Shown here piece after piece: positions 26,273-34,661 of a DNA stretch of 64,000 nt. Made by a program: the position numbers and the translations under genes. This DNA is from Arcicella sp034519515 (lineage in GTDB: Bacteria > Bacteroidota > Bacteroidia > Cytophagales > Spirosomataceae). The notes beneath the pieces are model-generated. The model saw nothing but the letters and a program-made list of their open reading frames with translations, did no database searches and was not told the origin of the DNA. The stretch covers positions 248,001 through 312,000 of the forward strand of contig JAXHOK010000006.1 of assembly GCA_034519515.1 (NCBI GenBank), read 5' to 3'. The number at the start of each line of letters is the position of its first letter. Position 1 is the first letter of the stretch.

Positions 26273-27310
26273 TCACCCCGTAACATAGTAGCCCTTTGGC
26301 AGTCTTCTGATAATTCCAATTACGACAGTACTGATTATGACAATCAAAATAAAATGCAATAAAATTCCATAAACAGGATTTTTATAGAGAGCATAGTTGA
26401 TGTGAAATTGTCTGGAAAGAATCTTCATCACGAGCCAGTGCATCAAGAAAATTCCGTAGCTACTACCATCAATTTCAGTGATAATTTTTTCAGCAAATGA
26501 CGTATTCAACATTTGCTGAAAAAATATCACGATTCCTACACTCATCATCACCACGAAGGGACTGTGATAACCTAAAAAAGCATCGTATTTTCCTGTATGA
26601 ATCGTAAGATAGCCCGATGTTAAGGTTGTGGCTATCCAGCCCAATAAAAACAGCAATAGTGCTATTGTTTTATGCTTTGTAGAAATCGAAATAGGGTATT
26701 TCTTGAAATACGCTCCCCAGACGAAATAGCCCACAAAACCCGTGAAATACCTGAAATCGAAGAAGGGTTTTATGTTGTAAAATTTCTCTACTAATAAAAA
26801 TCCTACATTTGCCAAAAGCCACATTCCCAAGAAAAATTCTACTTCAATTTTGGAAGCATCTTTGAACCAACGGCTTACGATGGGCGTGAACAAATACAAG
26901 CCCAAAAGCATATACACAAACCACAAATGTCCCGAACCGCTGGCATTATTGGTCAAGATTCTAATGAGCCAATCGCTTGATAACCAATCAACTCGCTCAG
27001 ATTTTATGCCCCAAAATGTCCCATGAATCATATAAATAAATAACCAAATCAAAAAAGGGATAAAGATTCTAACAAGACGTTTTTTGAGGAAATCGCCCAA
27101 ATTATCATAACGGTCTAAAAGTAAATAACCCGACAATATCACAAATGCAGGAACGGCAAAACGCCCGAAAGTGGTAATGATTTGACAAATCCACCAATAA
27201 TCCAGAGAGATTTTTCCGAAGGGTGTGATGGCATTGCCCGAAGTATGGAGCAAAATAACAATCAGCGTTGCGAAAACTCTGAGATTGCTAATCCAGTAGA
27301 TTTTGGGCAT
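26273..27310 (-). CDS. Acyltransferase family 3 membrane protein
   Basis: I set the start at the ATG at 27310 (MPKIYWISNLRVFAT), because upstream codons lie in a palindromic repeat. The 345-residue product has about ten membrane segments. RVFATLIVILLHTSG carries the conserved histidine of acyltransferase-3 proteins, and GSGHLWFVYMLLGLYL follows in the middle. Such enzymes add acyl groups to surface glycans or lipids. The acceptor is unknown. Confidence 0.85.
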   Translation of the reverse strand: MPKIYWISNLRVFATLIVILLHTSGNAITPFGKISLDYWWICQIITTFGRFAVPAFVILSGYLLLDRYDNLGDFLKKRLVRIFIPFLIWLFIYMIHGTFWGIKSERVDWLSSDWLIRILTNNASGSGHLWFVYMLLGLYLFTPIVSRWFKDASKIEVEFFLGMWLLANVGFLLVEKFYNIKPFFDFRYFTGFVGYFVWGAYFKKYPISISTKHKTIALLLFLLGWIATTLTSGYLTIHTGKYDAFLGYHSPFVVMMSVGIVIFFQQMLNTSFAEKIITEIDGSSYGIFLMHWLVMKILSRQFHINYALYKNPVYGILLHFILIVIISTVVIGIIRRLPKGYYVTG

Positions 27311-27346
27311 GGTTATTTTTTTTAATTCACTAAAATCGTAGTTCTT

Positions 27347-27444
27347 GTCATTGCGAGGTACGAAGCAATCCTTACGACTAATGAAAAGGAACTTGAAAAC
27401 CTGATGCCCATAAGCGAACAGATTGCTTCGTACCTCGCAATGAC
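27347..27444. repeat. GTCATTGCGAGG inverted repeat element
   Basis: GTCATTGCGAGGTACGAAGC on the left is repeated in inverse as GCTTCGTACCTCGCAATGAC on the right, with about 50 bases between. I recall this sequence as a widespread palindromic repeat in many bacterial genomes. It lies between the two minus-strand genes. Confidence 0.85.
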
Positions 27445-27461
27445 AATATTCATAAAAAATC

Positions 27462-28169
27462 CTACTCTCCAATCATTTCCCGAAAAGCCTTCTCGGTCTG
27501 GAAACCCACCGCCCGCATCGTCATTTTACCATTTTTATAAATCAAAAATGTAGGTATTTCATCAATTTTATATTCTGCCACTAATGCCTTGTTCGCATCC
27601 GAATCCACTTTTTCAAAGGCTACTTTACCTTTCATTTCTGCTGATAATTTATCAATGGTTGGCATCATCTTCAAACATGGGGCACACCACGAAGCATAAA
27701 AATCTAAAACCACTATCTTGTTATCTTTCAATAAATTATCCATATACGCTGCCGACAAACCATTGGAACTATCCACGGGTTTTACGCCTTCAACGGGCTT
27801 CATTTTGGAAGTCCATTTCAAATATCCACCGCCCATGTTGTAAACTTCATTGAAACCATTTTGCTTCAAAATTGCCATAGCTTCACCGCTTCTTCCGCCC
27901 GAAAGACAGTACAGAAATACTGGTTTAGATTTGTCTAATGTCTGAATTTTGGTTGTGAAATCAGCACTTTTATAATCAATATTTTGGGCTTTGGGTAAGT
28001 GTCCACCCCCGTATTCACCCGAGGTACGCACATCCACGAGTTGGGCAGTTGGCGTTTCCGAATATTTCTTTTCAAAATTATCAATTGACAATATTTGTGA
28101 GAAGCTAATTACTTGATTAGCAAAATATAATACGGTAAAAAATATAATTGAACGAATATTATTTTTCAT
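27462..28169 (-). CDS. Rhodanese-thioredoxin fusion, secreted
   Basis: A signal peptide (IIFFTVLYFANQVISFSQ) is followed by a rhodanese domain (VDVRTSGEYGGGHLPKAQN, catalytic Cys in FLYCLSGGRSGEA) and a thioredoxin domain with DFYASWCAPCLKMMP. The product has 235 residues and is periplasmic. It may reduce protein disulfides or handle sulfane sulfur in the envelope. The fusion order is rhodanese first. Sulfur-related genes (sulfite oxidase) lie 30 kb away, but no link is shown. Confidence 0.9.
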   Translation of the reverse strand: MKNNIRSIIFFTVLYFANQVISFSQILSIDNFEKKYSETPTAQLVDVRTSGEYGGGHLPKAQNIDYKSADFTTKIQTLDKSKPVFLYCLSGGRSGEAMAILKQNGFNEVYNMGGGYLKWTSKMKPVEGVKPVDSSNGLSAAYMDNLLKDNKIVVLDFYASWCAPCLKMMPTIDKLSAEMKGKVAFEKVDSDANKALVAEYKIDEIPTFLIYKNGKMTMRAVGFQTEKAFREMIGE

Positions 28170-28238
28170 TTTTTTGGGATTAATATTATAAGCAGATTAA
28201 AGAATCTGTAAAGTACAAACTATCTTACGAAAAACGAT

Positions 28239-28246
28239 TAATTTTG
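28239..28246 (+). promoter_or_regulatory. TAATTTTG -7 element of eno
   Basis: An exact TAnnTTTG match. The leader between it and the eno ATG is about 110 bases and holds a short-word repeat. Confidence 0.5.
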
Positions 28247-28257
28247 CTAAGAAATTA

Positions 28258-28322
28258 TAGGCTTTAGGCTGTATGCTTTAAGCAATAAGCGGTAAACTTT
28301 TTGCCTATTGCTTATCGCCTAA
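28258..28322. repeat. Short-word repeat hairpin in the eno leader (GCTTTAGGCTGTA type)
   Basis: TAGGCTTTAGGCTGTATGC and AGCAATAAGCGGTAAAC face TTGCCTATTGCTTATCGCCT. The arms are partly complementary. Confidence 0.6.
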
Positions 28323-28366
28323 ATCATATTGCCAAGCAAACAATCAAAAAACAAAATCTAAGCAAA

Positions 28367-29644
28367 ATGAGTGCAATTCAGTCAGTACACGCAAGACAAA
28401 TTTTGGATTCTCGTGGAAATCCAACCATCGAAGTAGATATCCGTACCGAAGACGGTGCTTTTGGACGTGCCGCTGTGCCTTCGGGTGCTTCGACGGGTAT
28501 TCACGAAGCCGTTGAATTACGTGATGACGACAAAAGTGTTTATGTGGGCAAGGGCGTTTTGAAAGCCGTTGAGAATGTAAATACAAAAATTGCCGAAGAA
28601 CTTTGGGGTATGGAAGTTTCTGAGCAAAACATGATTGACCGTATCATGATTGATTTGGACGGAACGCCAAACAAAGGAAACTTAGGAGCAAATGCCATTT
28701 TGGGTGTTTCGTTGGCAGTTGCTAAGGCTGCTGCTCAGGAGTCTGGTTTGTCATTGCACCGTTATATTGGTGGTGTAAACGCCAACACGTTACCCGTGCC
28801 AATGATGAATATTTTGAATGGTGGTTCGCACGCTGATAACTCGATTGACTTCCAGGAATTTATGGTTATGCCCGTGAAGGCTGATTCGTTCTCGCACGCA
28901 TTGCGTATGGGTACGGAGGTTTTTCATACGTTGAAAGGTGTGTTAAAATCAAAAGGATATTCGACCAACGTGGGTGATGAAGGTGGCTTCGCTCCCAACA
29001 TCAAATCTAACGAAGAGGCGATTGAAATCGTTTTGCAATCAATCGAAAAAGCGGGTTTCAAGCCAGGAGAAGATATTTTTATTGCCATGGATGCAGCAGT
29101 TTCTGAGTTTTATGACGAAAAAACGGGTCTTTATACTTTCAAGAAATCAGACGGTAAGCAATTAAATTCTATGGAAATGGCAGCTTATTGGAAGACTTGG
29201 GCGGATAAATATCCAATCATTTCTATCGAAGATGGTATGGCTGAGGACGATTGGGCTGGTTGGGCAGAGCATACTCGTTTGTTGGGTAAGCAAATCCAAT
29301 TGGTGGGCGACGATTTGTTTGTAACCAACGTGAAACGTTTACAAATGGGTATCGAACAAGGCATTGCCAATGCGGTTTTGGTAAAAGTAAACCAAATTGG
29401 TTCTTTGACGGAAACGATTGATACCATCAATTTGGCGAAACGTAATTCATATAAAAACATTATGTCGCACCGTTCGGGTGAAACTGAGGATTCGACCATT
29501 GCAGACTTGGCAGTAGCCTTAAACACAGGTCAAATCAAGACTGGTTCAGCTTCACGTTCAGACCGTATGGCGAAATATAATCAATTACTCAGAATCGAAG
29601 AGGAATTAGGGGCAAACGCTTATTTCCCTGGTTTGAATTTTTAA
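28367..29644 (+). CDS. eno: Enolase
   Basis: Enolase makes phosphoenolpyruvate from 2-phosphoglycerate. I chose the ATG at 28367 (MSAIQSVHARQILDSRGNPT) over the longer ORF start at 28301. The 425-residue product has AAVPSGASTG, NGGSHADNSIDFQEF, VGDEGGFAPN, the Mg ligands in AMDAAVSEFYD, SIEDGMAEDDW and QLVGDDLFVTN, and MSHRSGETEDS. The gene is followed by a terminator and then a small gene with its own promoter. Confidence 0.98.
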   Translation: MSAIQSVHARQILDSRGNPTIEVDIRTEDGAFGRAAVPSGASTGIHEAVELRDDDKSVYVGKGVLKAVENVNTKIAEELWGMEVSEQNMIDRIMIDLDGTPNKGNLGANAILGVSLAVAKAAAQESGLSLHRYIGGVNANTLPVPMMNILNGGSHADNSIDFQEFMVMPVKADSFSHALRMGTEVFHTLKGVLKSKGYSTNVGDEGGFAPNIKSNEEAIEIVLQSIEKAGFKPGEDIFIAMDAAVSEFYDEKTGLYTFKKSDGKQLNSMEMAAYWKTWADKYPIISIEDGMAEDDWAGWAEHTRLLGKQIQLVGDDLFVTNVKRLQMGIEQGIANAVLVKVNQIGSLTETIDTINLAKRNSYKNIMSHRSGETEDSTIADLAVALNTGQIKTGSASRSDRMAKYNQLLRIEEELGANAYFPGLNF

Positions 29645-29668
29645 GAATTGGTTTTTTGGAATATAAAA

Positions 29669-29703
29669 ATGCCCCGTAGATTGTTCTGCGGGGCATTTTT
29701 TTG
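29669..29703 (+). terminator. Terminator of eno
   Basis: AATGCCCCGTAGA and TCTGCGGGGCATTTTTTT form the stem. The next terminator (30032) is a diverged relative of it. Confidence 0.85.
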
Positions 29704-29714
29704 TTAAATTTCTC

Positions 29715-29722
29715 TATATTTG
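29715..29722 (+). promoter_or_regulatory. TATATTTG -7 element of the 70-residue gene
   Basis: An exact TAnnTTTG match 19 bases before the ATG. Confidence 0.5.
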
Positions 29723-29740
29723 TATCAAAAATAATCATTC

Positions 29741-29953
29741 ATGACACAAACTACGTATCAAAAAAATCAACAAAATATAATTTCTCTTTTGCAAAAAGGA
29801 GAGTCCAATAGCTATCGCCCAGAAGACATAAAACGTTGGGGAGTGGAGCGTTTTATGGACACCGTATGTGAAAAAGAAGATATTGTAATTCCTTCGTTAG
29901 GTTTTACAGATGAAGAAAATAAACGAATGGATGAAATATTGAAACATCAATAA
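29741..29953 (+). CDS. Small hypothetical protein, 70 residues
   Basis: The gene has a promoter, an ATG and a terminator of its own. The product is charged and mostly helical (YRPEDIKRWGVERFMD, DEENKRMDEILKHQ) with no membrane segment. I do not recognise the family. The pattern resembles small antitoxin or regulatory proteins, but no partner gene is adjacent. Confidence 0.55.
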   Translation: MTQTTYQKNQQNIISLLQKGESNSYRPEDIKRWGVERFMDTVCEKEDIVIPSLGFTDEENKRMDEILKHQ

Positions 29954-30031
29954 TGACTTCGACCATTTGATAAATTATGGACTAAAACTAATGAAACATA
30001 AGCCTTAAACATAATCGTTTTGAAATACAAA

Positions 30032-30066
30032 GATGCCCGTGGATTATTCTGCTGGGCATTTTTTGT
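30032..30066 (+). terminator. Terminator, diverged duplicate of the eno terminator
   Basis: AAGATGCCCGTGGATTATT and GCTGGGCATTTTTT form a stem. The sequence follows the eno terminator base by base with changes, suggesting duplication. Confidence 0.75.
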
Positions 30067-30097
30067 AAAATCCATTTGGGCGTGCCACATATTTCCC

Positions 30098-30105
30098 TAT
30101 TTTTG
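30098..30105 (+). promoter_or_regulatory. TATTTTTG -7 element of the ion-channel gene
   Basis: An exact TAnnTTTG match 17 bases before the ATG at 30123. Confidence 0.5.
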
Positions 30106-30122
30106 TGCAAACTCAAATCTAT

Positions 30123-30935
30123 ATGGCTTCTCTCAGAAAACAAATTCATCATATATTGGAAGTATCAATCCGTAGGAAAAGTGGCGTGGGCTTTTTTATC
30201 AATATTTCCCTGACGGTCATTATTTTTCTCAATACGCTCTCAATTATTCTTCATTCTGTTCCCTCAATACGGCAGGATTATGAACAGTTTTTCCATGAGT
30301 TTGAAATCTTTTCAGTAGCTATCTTTTCGATTGAGTATATTCTTAGATTGTGGTCTTGTGTTGAAAATGAAACATATAAACACCCCATCAAAGGACGGTT
30401 AAGATTTGTGTTTTCAGTTTGGGGATTGATAGATTTGCTGGCTATTTTGCCATTTTTTGCTTCTCTTTTCACCAAAGATTTAGGTTTTATCCGTATTCTT
30501 CGTTTGCTCAGAATGTTGCGTCTGTTTCGAATAAGCAGGTATTTTCACGCTCTAATCGTGATTCAGCGGGTGGTGAAAGATAAGCGAGAGGAATTGGTGT
30601 TGAGTATGGTTTTTATCATTTTTATGCTCATTATTTCTTCCAGTTTGGTTTATTATGTCGAACACGAAGTTCAACCCAAAGCGTTTAGCAGTATTCCCGA
30701 AGCCATGTGGTGGGGCGTAAATGCCATGACAACGGTTGGTTACGGAGATCTAAAACCTATTACACCATTTGGGAAACTTTTGGGAGGATTAATTGCCATT
30801 TTGGGAGTTTCTCTTTTTGCCTTACCAACGGGTATTTTGGCATCAGGTTTTGCCGAACAAATACGTGAACAAAGCGAAAAACGAAAGATTAAATGTCCAA
30901 ATTGTGGCAATGAATTTCATGATGTTAGTTATTGA
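30123..30935 (+). CDS. Voltage-gated-type potassium channel
   Basis: I chose the ATG at 30123 over an upstream GTG that overlaps the promoter. The 270-residue product has six membrane segments. Arginines at regular spacing in S4 (IRILRLLRMLRLFRISRYF) mark a voltage sensor. The selectivity filter is TTVGYGD in MWWGVNAMTTVGYGDLKP. The cytoplasmic tail ends in a CPNCGN zinc-ribbon-like half (KCPNCGNEFHD). The protein should form tetrameric K+ channels. Confidence 0.9.
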   Translation: MASLRKQIHHILEVSIRRKSGVGFFINISLTVIIFLNTLSIILHSVPSIRQDYEQFFHEFEIFSVAIFSIEYILRLWSCVENETYKHPIKGRLRFVFSVWGLIDLLAILPFFASLFTKDLGFIRILRLLRMLRLFRISRYFHALIVIQRVVKDKREELVLSMVFIIFMLIISSSLVYYVEHEVQPKAFSSIPEAMWWGVNAMTTVGYGDLKPITPFGKLLGGLIAILGVSLFALPTGILASGFAEQIREQSEKRKIKCPNCGNEFHDVSY

Positions 30936-30971
30936 ATCACCCCAGAACGCATTTATTACCATAATCTTCTT

Positions 30972-30979
30972 TATATTTG
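30972..30979 (+). promoter_or_regulatory. TATATTTG -7 element of the divIC-like gene
   Basis: An exact TAnnTTTG match 22 bases before the ATG. Confidence 0.5.
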
Positions 30980-31001
30980 CTATTGTTAAAACAATGTAGA
31001 A

Positions 31002-31310
31002 ATGAAAATCCTCCTCCTCCCAAAATACCGTTTTTTCACCCTCACAGCGGCGGGTTTATTAGTCTGGATATTACTTTTTGACGTAAATGACGTTTGGACT
31101 CAAATCAAAATGTATCGTGAATTATCACGTTTGGGGGATGAAAAAAAATATTACGTTCAGAAACTCAAAGAAGTAGAAACTGAACGCATGGAAGTGATGG
31201 GTAATAAGAAGTTGGTTGAGAAATTTGCTCGTGAAAAATATCTGATGAAAAAACCTAATGAAGAAATTTTCGTAATTGTAGATGAAGATAATCAACCGAT
31301 TGAAAAATAG
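31002..31310 (+). CDS. FtsB/DivIC-type septum formation protein
   Basis: The 102-residue product has one membrane segment (FFTLTAAGLLVWILLFD), a coiled coil (RELSRLGDEKKYYVQKLKEVE) and the C-terminal KLVEKFAREKYLMKKPNEEIFVI. The last motif is the DivIC/FtsB signature. It belongs to the FtsQLB divisome subcomplex. In many relatives it lies just after eno; here a small gene and a K+ channel lie between, each with its own promoter. Confidence 0.88.
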   Translation: MKILLLPKYRFFTLTAAGLLVWILLFDVNDVWTQIKMYRELSRLGDEKKYYVQKLKEVETERMEVMGNKKLVEKFAREKYLMKKPNEEIFVIVDEDNQPIEK

Positions 31311-31360
31311 TGAATAGATAAATGTATATCTAACCTCTATCTTCTATTATCTGTTCTCTA
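31308..31360. repeat. Short-word repeat (GATAGAGG/ATCTAACCTCTATC type)
   Basis: GTGAATAGATAAATG faces CTAACCTCTATCTTCTATTATC. It lies between the convergent divIC-like and PAS genes. Confidence 0.4.
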
Positions 31361-31879
31361 AAAAAATACCTCATTTTCCAAAGCTAAAAAATTTACTAAT
31401 TCATTCGCTTTGTTAAACATTGGATAAATCCTGACTTTACACAAATATTCCTCTCCATTTTTACGATAATTCGTAATAACAGCCTCCACAAACACCCTTT
31501 TAGCAAGAGCATTTCTTACGTTTGCCCGCACGTCTTTTTCCGTATTTTTTCCTTGTAAGAAACTCGGTTTTTTGCCCCTTGCAAATTCTGCGGAATAGCC
31601 CGTCATGCGTTCGAAACCTGCGGTGGCGAATCGGATAGTTTGTTTTGGGTCGGTGATGACTACGGCGTGAGATTTATTTTTGAGGTGATTTTTGAAATCC
31701 ACCCACTGAATCCATCCCTGACGAAGGGCATATTTACAGATGATATCAAAGTCGTTTTGTGCCTCTTCCGATAGTTGAATTGGTGGGGACATAAACTCGT
31801 TTCCAATCATTAAAGGATGCATCAATCCTAAGTTGGAAAAGGTATCAGTACTGGCTTTTGGGGACAGATTAAATTGCAT
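31358..31879 (-). CDS. Single PAS-domain protein, LOV-like but without the photoactive cysteine
   Basis: The 173-residue product is mostly one PAS domain. It contains MTGYSAEFARGKKPSFLQGK, VITNYRKNGEEYLCKVRIYPMF. The FLQG and NYRKNGEEY parts match LOV domains, but the LOV motif GRNCRFLQ reads GKKPSFLQ here, so the flavin-bonding cysteine is absent (proline in its place). It has no output domain. It may bind flavin without photochemistry or sense something else. Its role is unknown. Confidence 0.75.
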   Translation of the reverse strand: MQFNLSPKASTDTFSNLGLMHPLMIGNEFMSPPIQLSEEAQNDFDIICKYALRQGWIQWVDFKNHLKNKSHAVVITDPKQTIRFATAGFERMTGYSAEFARGKKPSFLQGKNTEKDVRANVRNALAKRVFVEAVITNYRKNGEEYLCKVRIYPMFNKANELVNFLALENEVFF

Positions 31880-32199
31880 AAGTTTTTGATTAACAGAATA
31901 TTATGCTGAAAGGTACATAAAAAAATCTGCCGAAAAAAATCTCCGACAGGTCTCTAAATTTGCTAAAATAATCTTGTTTGAACTTATTGAATATACGTCT
32001 AAACAAATAGGTATATATGTTTGGGGATGTCTTGATTTTGTGGTTAAAATGACTCATTATCCTAAACAAAATTTTTTTAAAATATTTATAGAAAAGGTAA
32101 AGGGTAAACGGTACACGGTGAACGGAAAAGGGTGGCGGTACAAATATTTCCTCAAAATCGTTCACCTTTTACCGTTCACCGTGTACCGAAGATTACCGT
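31880..32199. other. 320-base spacer between the PAS gene and aroA
   Basis: The first half holds a small ATCTGCCGAAAAAAATCTCCGACAG-type palindrome and plain AT-rich DNA. The second half is a short-word repeat. No ORF worth calling is present. Confidence 0.5.
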
Positions 32200-32221
32200 T
32201 CACTCTTTCCCGTGTGCCGAA
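32095..32221. repeat. Short-word repeat hairpin (CGGTACACGGTGAACGG type)
   Basis: GGGTAAACGGTACACGGTG and AACGGAAAAGGGTGGCGGTAC on the left face CGTTCACCTTTTACCG, TTCACCGTGTACCG and TTACCGTTCACTC on the right. The right arm overlaps the last codons of aroA. Confidence 0.75.
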
Positions 32222-33438
32222 AGAAGCTCCCAATGCTTCCAAAATGAAGGGTAAGATTTTACCACAACATCAGGTTCTTCAATTGTAATGTCCATTTGCA
32301 AAGAAAGCGGAGCAAAAGCCATTGCCATTCGGTGGTCGTCATAGGTATGAATTGAGATGGGGTTTGTTGGTCTTTCGGAGTTTGGTGTTAGTTGATATTT
32401 ATGATTTTTTTCAACTTCTAATAAAGTCGTTCCAAACTTTGCTAATTCTGTTTGCAGAGCAAAAATACGGTCAGTTTCTTTCACTTTTAATGATTCTAAA
32501 CCCGTTAAAGTTAAAGGTACATTCTTTGCCGAAGCCACCACACAAACCGTTTGGGCAAGGTCTGGGCAATTGGTGAAGTCCCATTCCAAAGATGATTTAG
32601 CCGAGATTTTTGTAAGTTTAAAACCACGTCCTGTATATTCAGATTCTACACCTAAATGGCTCATTATCTGGGTGATAACCGAGTCGCCTTGCAACGAATT
32701 TTCTTTCAAACCTAATAATTCTAACTCAGCATCCTCATGTTCAGAAAGTGCCACTGCCGAAAACCAGTAACTCGCCCCAGACCAGTCAGATTCGATAGAG
32801 TAGGGGATGGGTTCGTATTTTTGGGCAGCTACGGTGATAATCATGTTTTCCCAATCAGTTTGCGCCACCACCCCAAAGGCTTCCATTTGTTTCAAAGTCA
32901 TTTCGATGTAAGGTTTTGAACCCAATTCGCCCGTAATTTCTAAGAACAACCCAGCGGGTAGGAGAGGGGCAACCATCAAAATTGCCGAAATATATTGCGA
33001 AGAAACATCCCCCCTAATTTGAAGGCGATTATTACCCGAAAACTCAAAGCCATTGAGTTGCAAAGGTGGGTATCCTTCTTGATTAACATACTGAATATCA
33101 GCTCCTAATGAACGTAAAGCATCTACCAAAATCCCAATCGGACGTTCACACATACGGGGTGTGCCAGTCATGGTTTTTTGTTGTCCCGTAATAGCGAAGT
33201 AAGCCGTCAAAAAACGCATCGTTGTTCCTGCATCAATCACATCGGCAGTGGCATCATCAGAAGCTAATAACCGCATCATTGTTTGAGTATCACGGGCTTC
33301 GGCGAGGTTTGATAAATTATCTTTTCCACCCGCTAAGGCGTTGATAATCAAGGCTCTGTTAGATTCTGATTTGGAAGAAGGCAAAGGTATTTCCGTTTGG
33401 AAAGACTGCTGAATTTTTGGGAGGAAGGTTGTTTTCAA
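32200..33438 (-). CDS. aroA: 3-phosphoshikimate 1-carboxyvinyltransferase
   Basis: AroA (EPSP synthase) joins shikimate-3-phosphate and PEP in aromatic amino acid synthesis. The 412-residue product has LPSSKSESNRALIINALAGG at the start, DAGTTMRFLTAYFA, RGDVSSQYISAILMVAPLL and KVKETDRIFALQTELAKFG. The C-terminal TYDDHRMAMAFAPL is the usual end signature. The start is a TTG; no ATG is near, and an in-frame stop lies just upstream. The last codons lie in a short-word repeat. Confidence 0.95.
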   Translation of the reverse strand: MKTTFLPKIQQSFQTEIPLPSSKSESNRALIINALAGGKDNLSNLAEARDTQTMMRLLASDDATADVIDAGTTMRFLTAYFAITGQQKTMTGTPRMCERPIGILVDALRSLGADIQYVNQEGYPPLQLNGFEFSGNNRLQIRGDVSSQYISAILMVAPLLPAGLFLEITGELGSKPYIEMTLKQMEAFGVVAQTDWENMIITVAAQKYEPIPYSIESDWSGASYWFSAVALSEHEDAELELLGLKENSLQGDSVITQIMSHLGVESEYTGRGFKLTKISAKSSLEWDFTNCPDLAQTVCVVASAKNVPLTLTGLESLKVKETDRIFALQTELAKFGTTLLEVEKNHKYQLTPNSERPTNPISIHTYDDHRMAMAFAPLSLQMDITIEEPDVVVKSYPSFWKHWELLSAHGKE

Positions 33439-33652
33439 CTGTATTTTTTTTTAACCATTAAGAAATTAAGGGCATTAAGAATTGTTTACATCTTAGTACG
33501 TTGATGGAGTAAGATTGTGGGTGTAAAATTAATAAAAAATGCCCGTATTTTTTGGAAGACAAGGCATTTTACAAAAGAGGATTCGATATTTTCGAGCAGA
33601 TACGTATTAGCCCTCTCACACTCAGAACCTAAATCCTAACCTCTACACAAAA

Positions 33653-34426
33653 TCAAATCATGCCAATCGACATAGCAATTTGTAGTAAAGCGGTGGTGTC
33701 TTTTAGTCCAGTGCGGTTTAGCATATTACGCCTATGTGTGTGAACTGTGGCAATACTGAGGTTGAGTCTATCCGCAATTTCGGGCGAATCTATGCCTTCA
33801 TAAATTAAGCGGAGTATTTCTTTCTCACGCTCGGAAAGAATATCATTGTCAGAAGATTTGCCAATATCAGAATGATAATATTTTACTTTTTGTGGAGCAT
33901 CTCCATAGGTGAAACGCATCCACCAAAAATCGTCTTTGACAAAGTGGGAAATATCTTGAATCGAATTGATTATTTTGATAGGATTGCGGTTTTCATCTTC
34001 TTCCAAATGCCCCGTTTGGATTAAAGTTCGTATTATTTTGCCCCCACGAGTTTTGAGTTTAGTACCGACTAAGACAATTTGCTGATTGATTTTTTCTTCA
34101 AAGGGAACTGCTCCTAAATATTTGACATACCACCGACCTGCAATTACTGGAAAAGAGGCATGATCGAAAGTTATGAATTTGATATATTGCAAAAGTCCAG
34201 TAGAAATATCTTCTTCGGTATAGCCAAATAGTTCTTTTACGTTTTTGCTTAGATATATTTTACTATAACTTTTAGCATTTATGATTACGATGACTCTTTT
34301 GGTATTTTGGGCTATAATTTCCAGATATTCTGTGTCTATCTTCGTTTTTCCAACATCGTCAGCTTGATTTTTACAAATCTCTGTCCAAATAGTTTGGGAT
34401 TGTAGGATTAAGGTTTCGTGGTTCAT
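33653..34426 (-). CDS. PAS domain regulator with LuxR-type HTH
   Basis: I set the start at the ATG at 34426 (MNHETLI). An N-terminal PAS-like sensor (about residues 45-180, with YLSKNVKELFGYTEEDIS and GKIIRTLIQTGHLEEDE) is followed by a LuxR helix-turn-helix at the end: LSEREKEILRLIYEGIDSPEIADRLNLS, then VHTHRRNMLNRTGLKD. It should be a cytoplasmic DNA-binding regulator. There is no receiver domain. The ligand and targets are unknown. Confidence 0.88.
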   Translation of the reverse strand: MNHETLILQSQTIWTEICKNQADDVGKTKIDTEYLEIIAQNTKRVIVIINAKSYSKIYLSKNVKELFGYTEEDISTGLLQYIKFITFDHASFPVIAGRWYVKYLGAVPFEEKINQQIVLVGTKLKTRGGKIIRTLIQTGHLEEDENRNPIKIINSIQDISHFVKDDFWWMRFTYGDAPQKVKYYHSDIGKSSDNDILSEREKEILRLIYEGIDSPEIADRLNLSIATVHTHRRNMLNRTGLKDTTALLQIAMSIGMI

Positions 34427-34559
34427 AAAAAAACTCAAAGATTAGCGGATTAATTGAGTACAATACTCAATATGAGTATTGCTATATCGAGTAAATATAA
34501 CAAAATTTGCATAAAATTTTTTAAAAGTTCAAAAATCATTAACGTTTCAAAAGTATGTA

Positions 34560-34661
34560 GATAGAGTACGAGACCGCCATCTCAGTGATGTAACACATCA
34601 GTTTTTAAATACCTAACTGAATCAGTTACTTAATCCCTTCAAGAAATTGGAGGGATTTTTT
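34560..34661 (+). ncRNA. Candidate small RNA with three hairpins
   Basis: The gene-free region between two minus-strand genes holds, on plus, three consecutive dyads: GATGTAACACATC, TAACTGAATCAGTTA, and a terminator AATCCCTTC...GGAGGGATTTTTT. The T run is on plus, so the terminator does not serve the flanking genes. A clear TAnnTTTG promoter is lacking (TATGTAGA at about 34554 is weak). Confidence 0.45.

Noticed and set aside
31358..31879. A functional LOV photoreceptor
   Set aside because: The cysteine that bonds flavin is replaced within the GKKPSFLQ segment.
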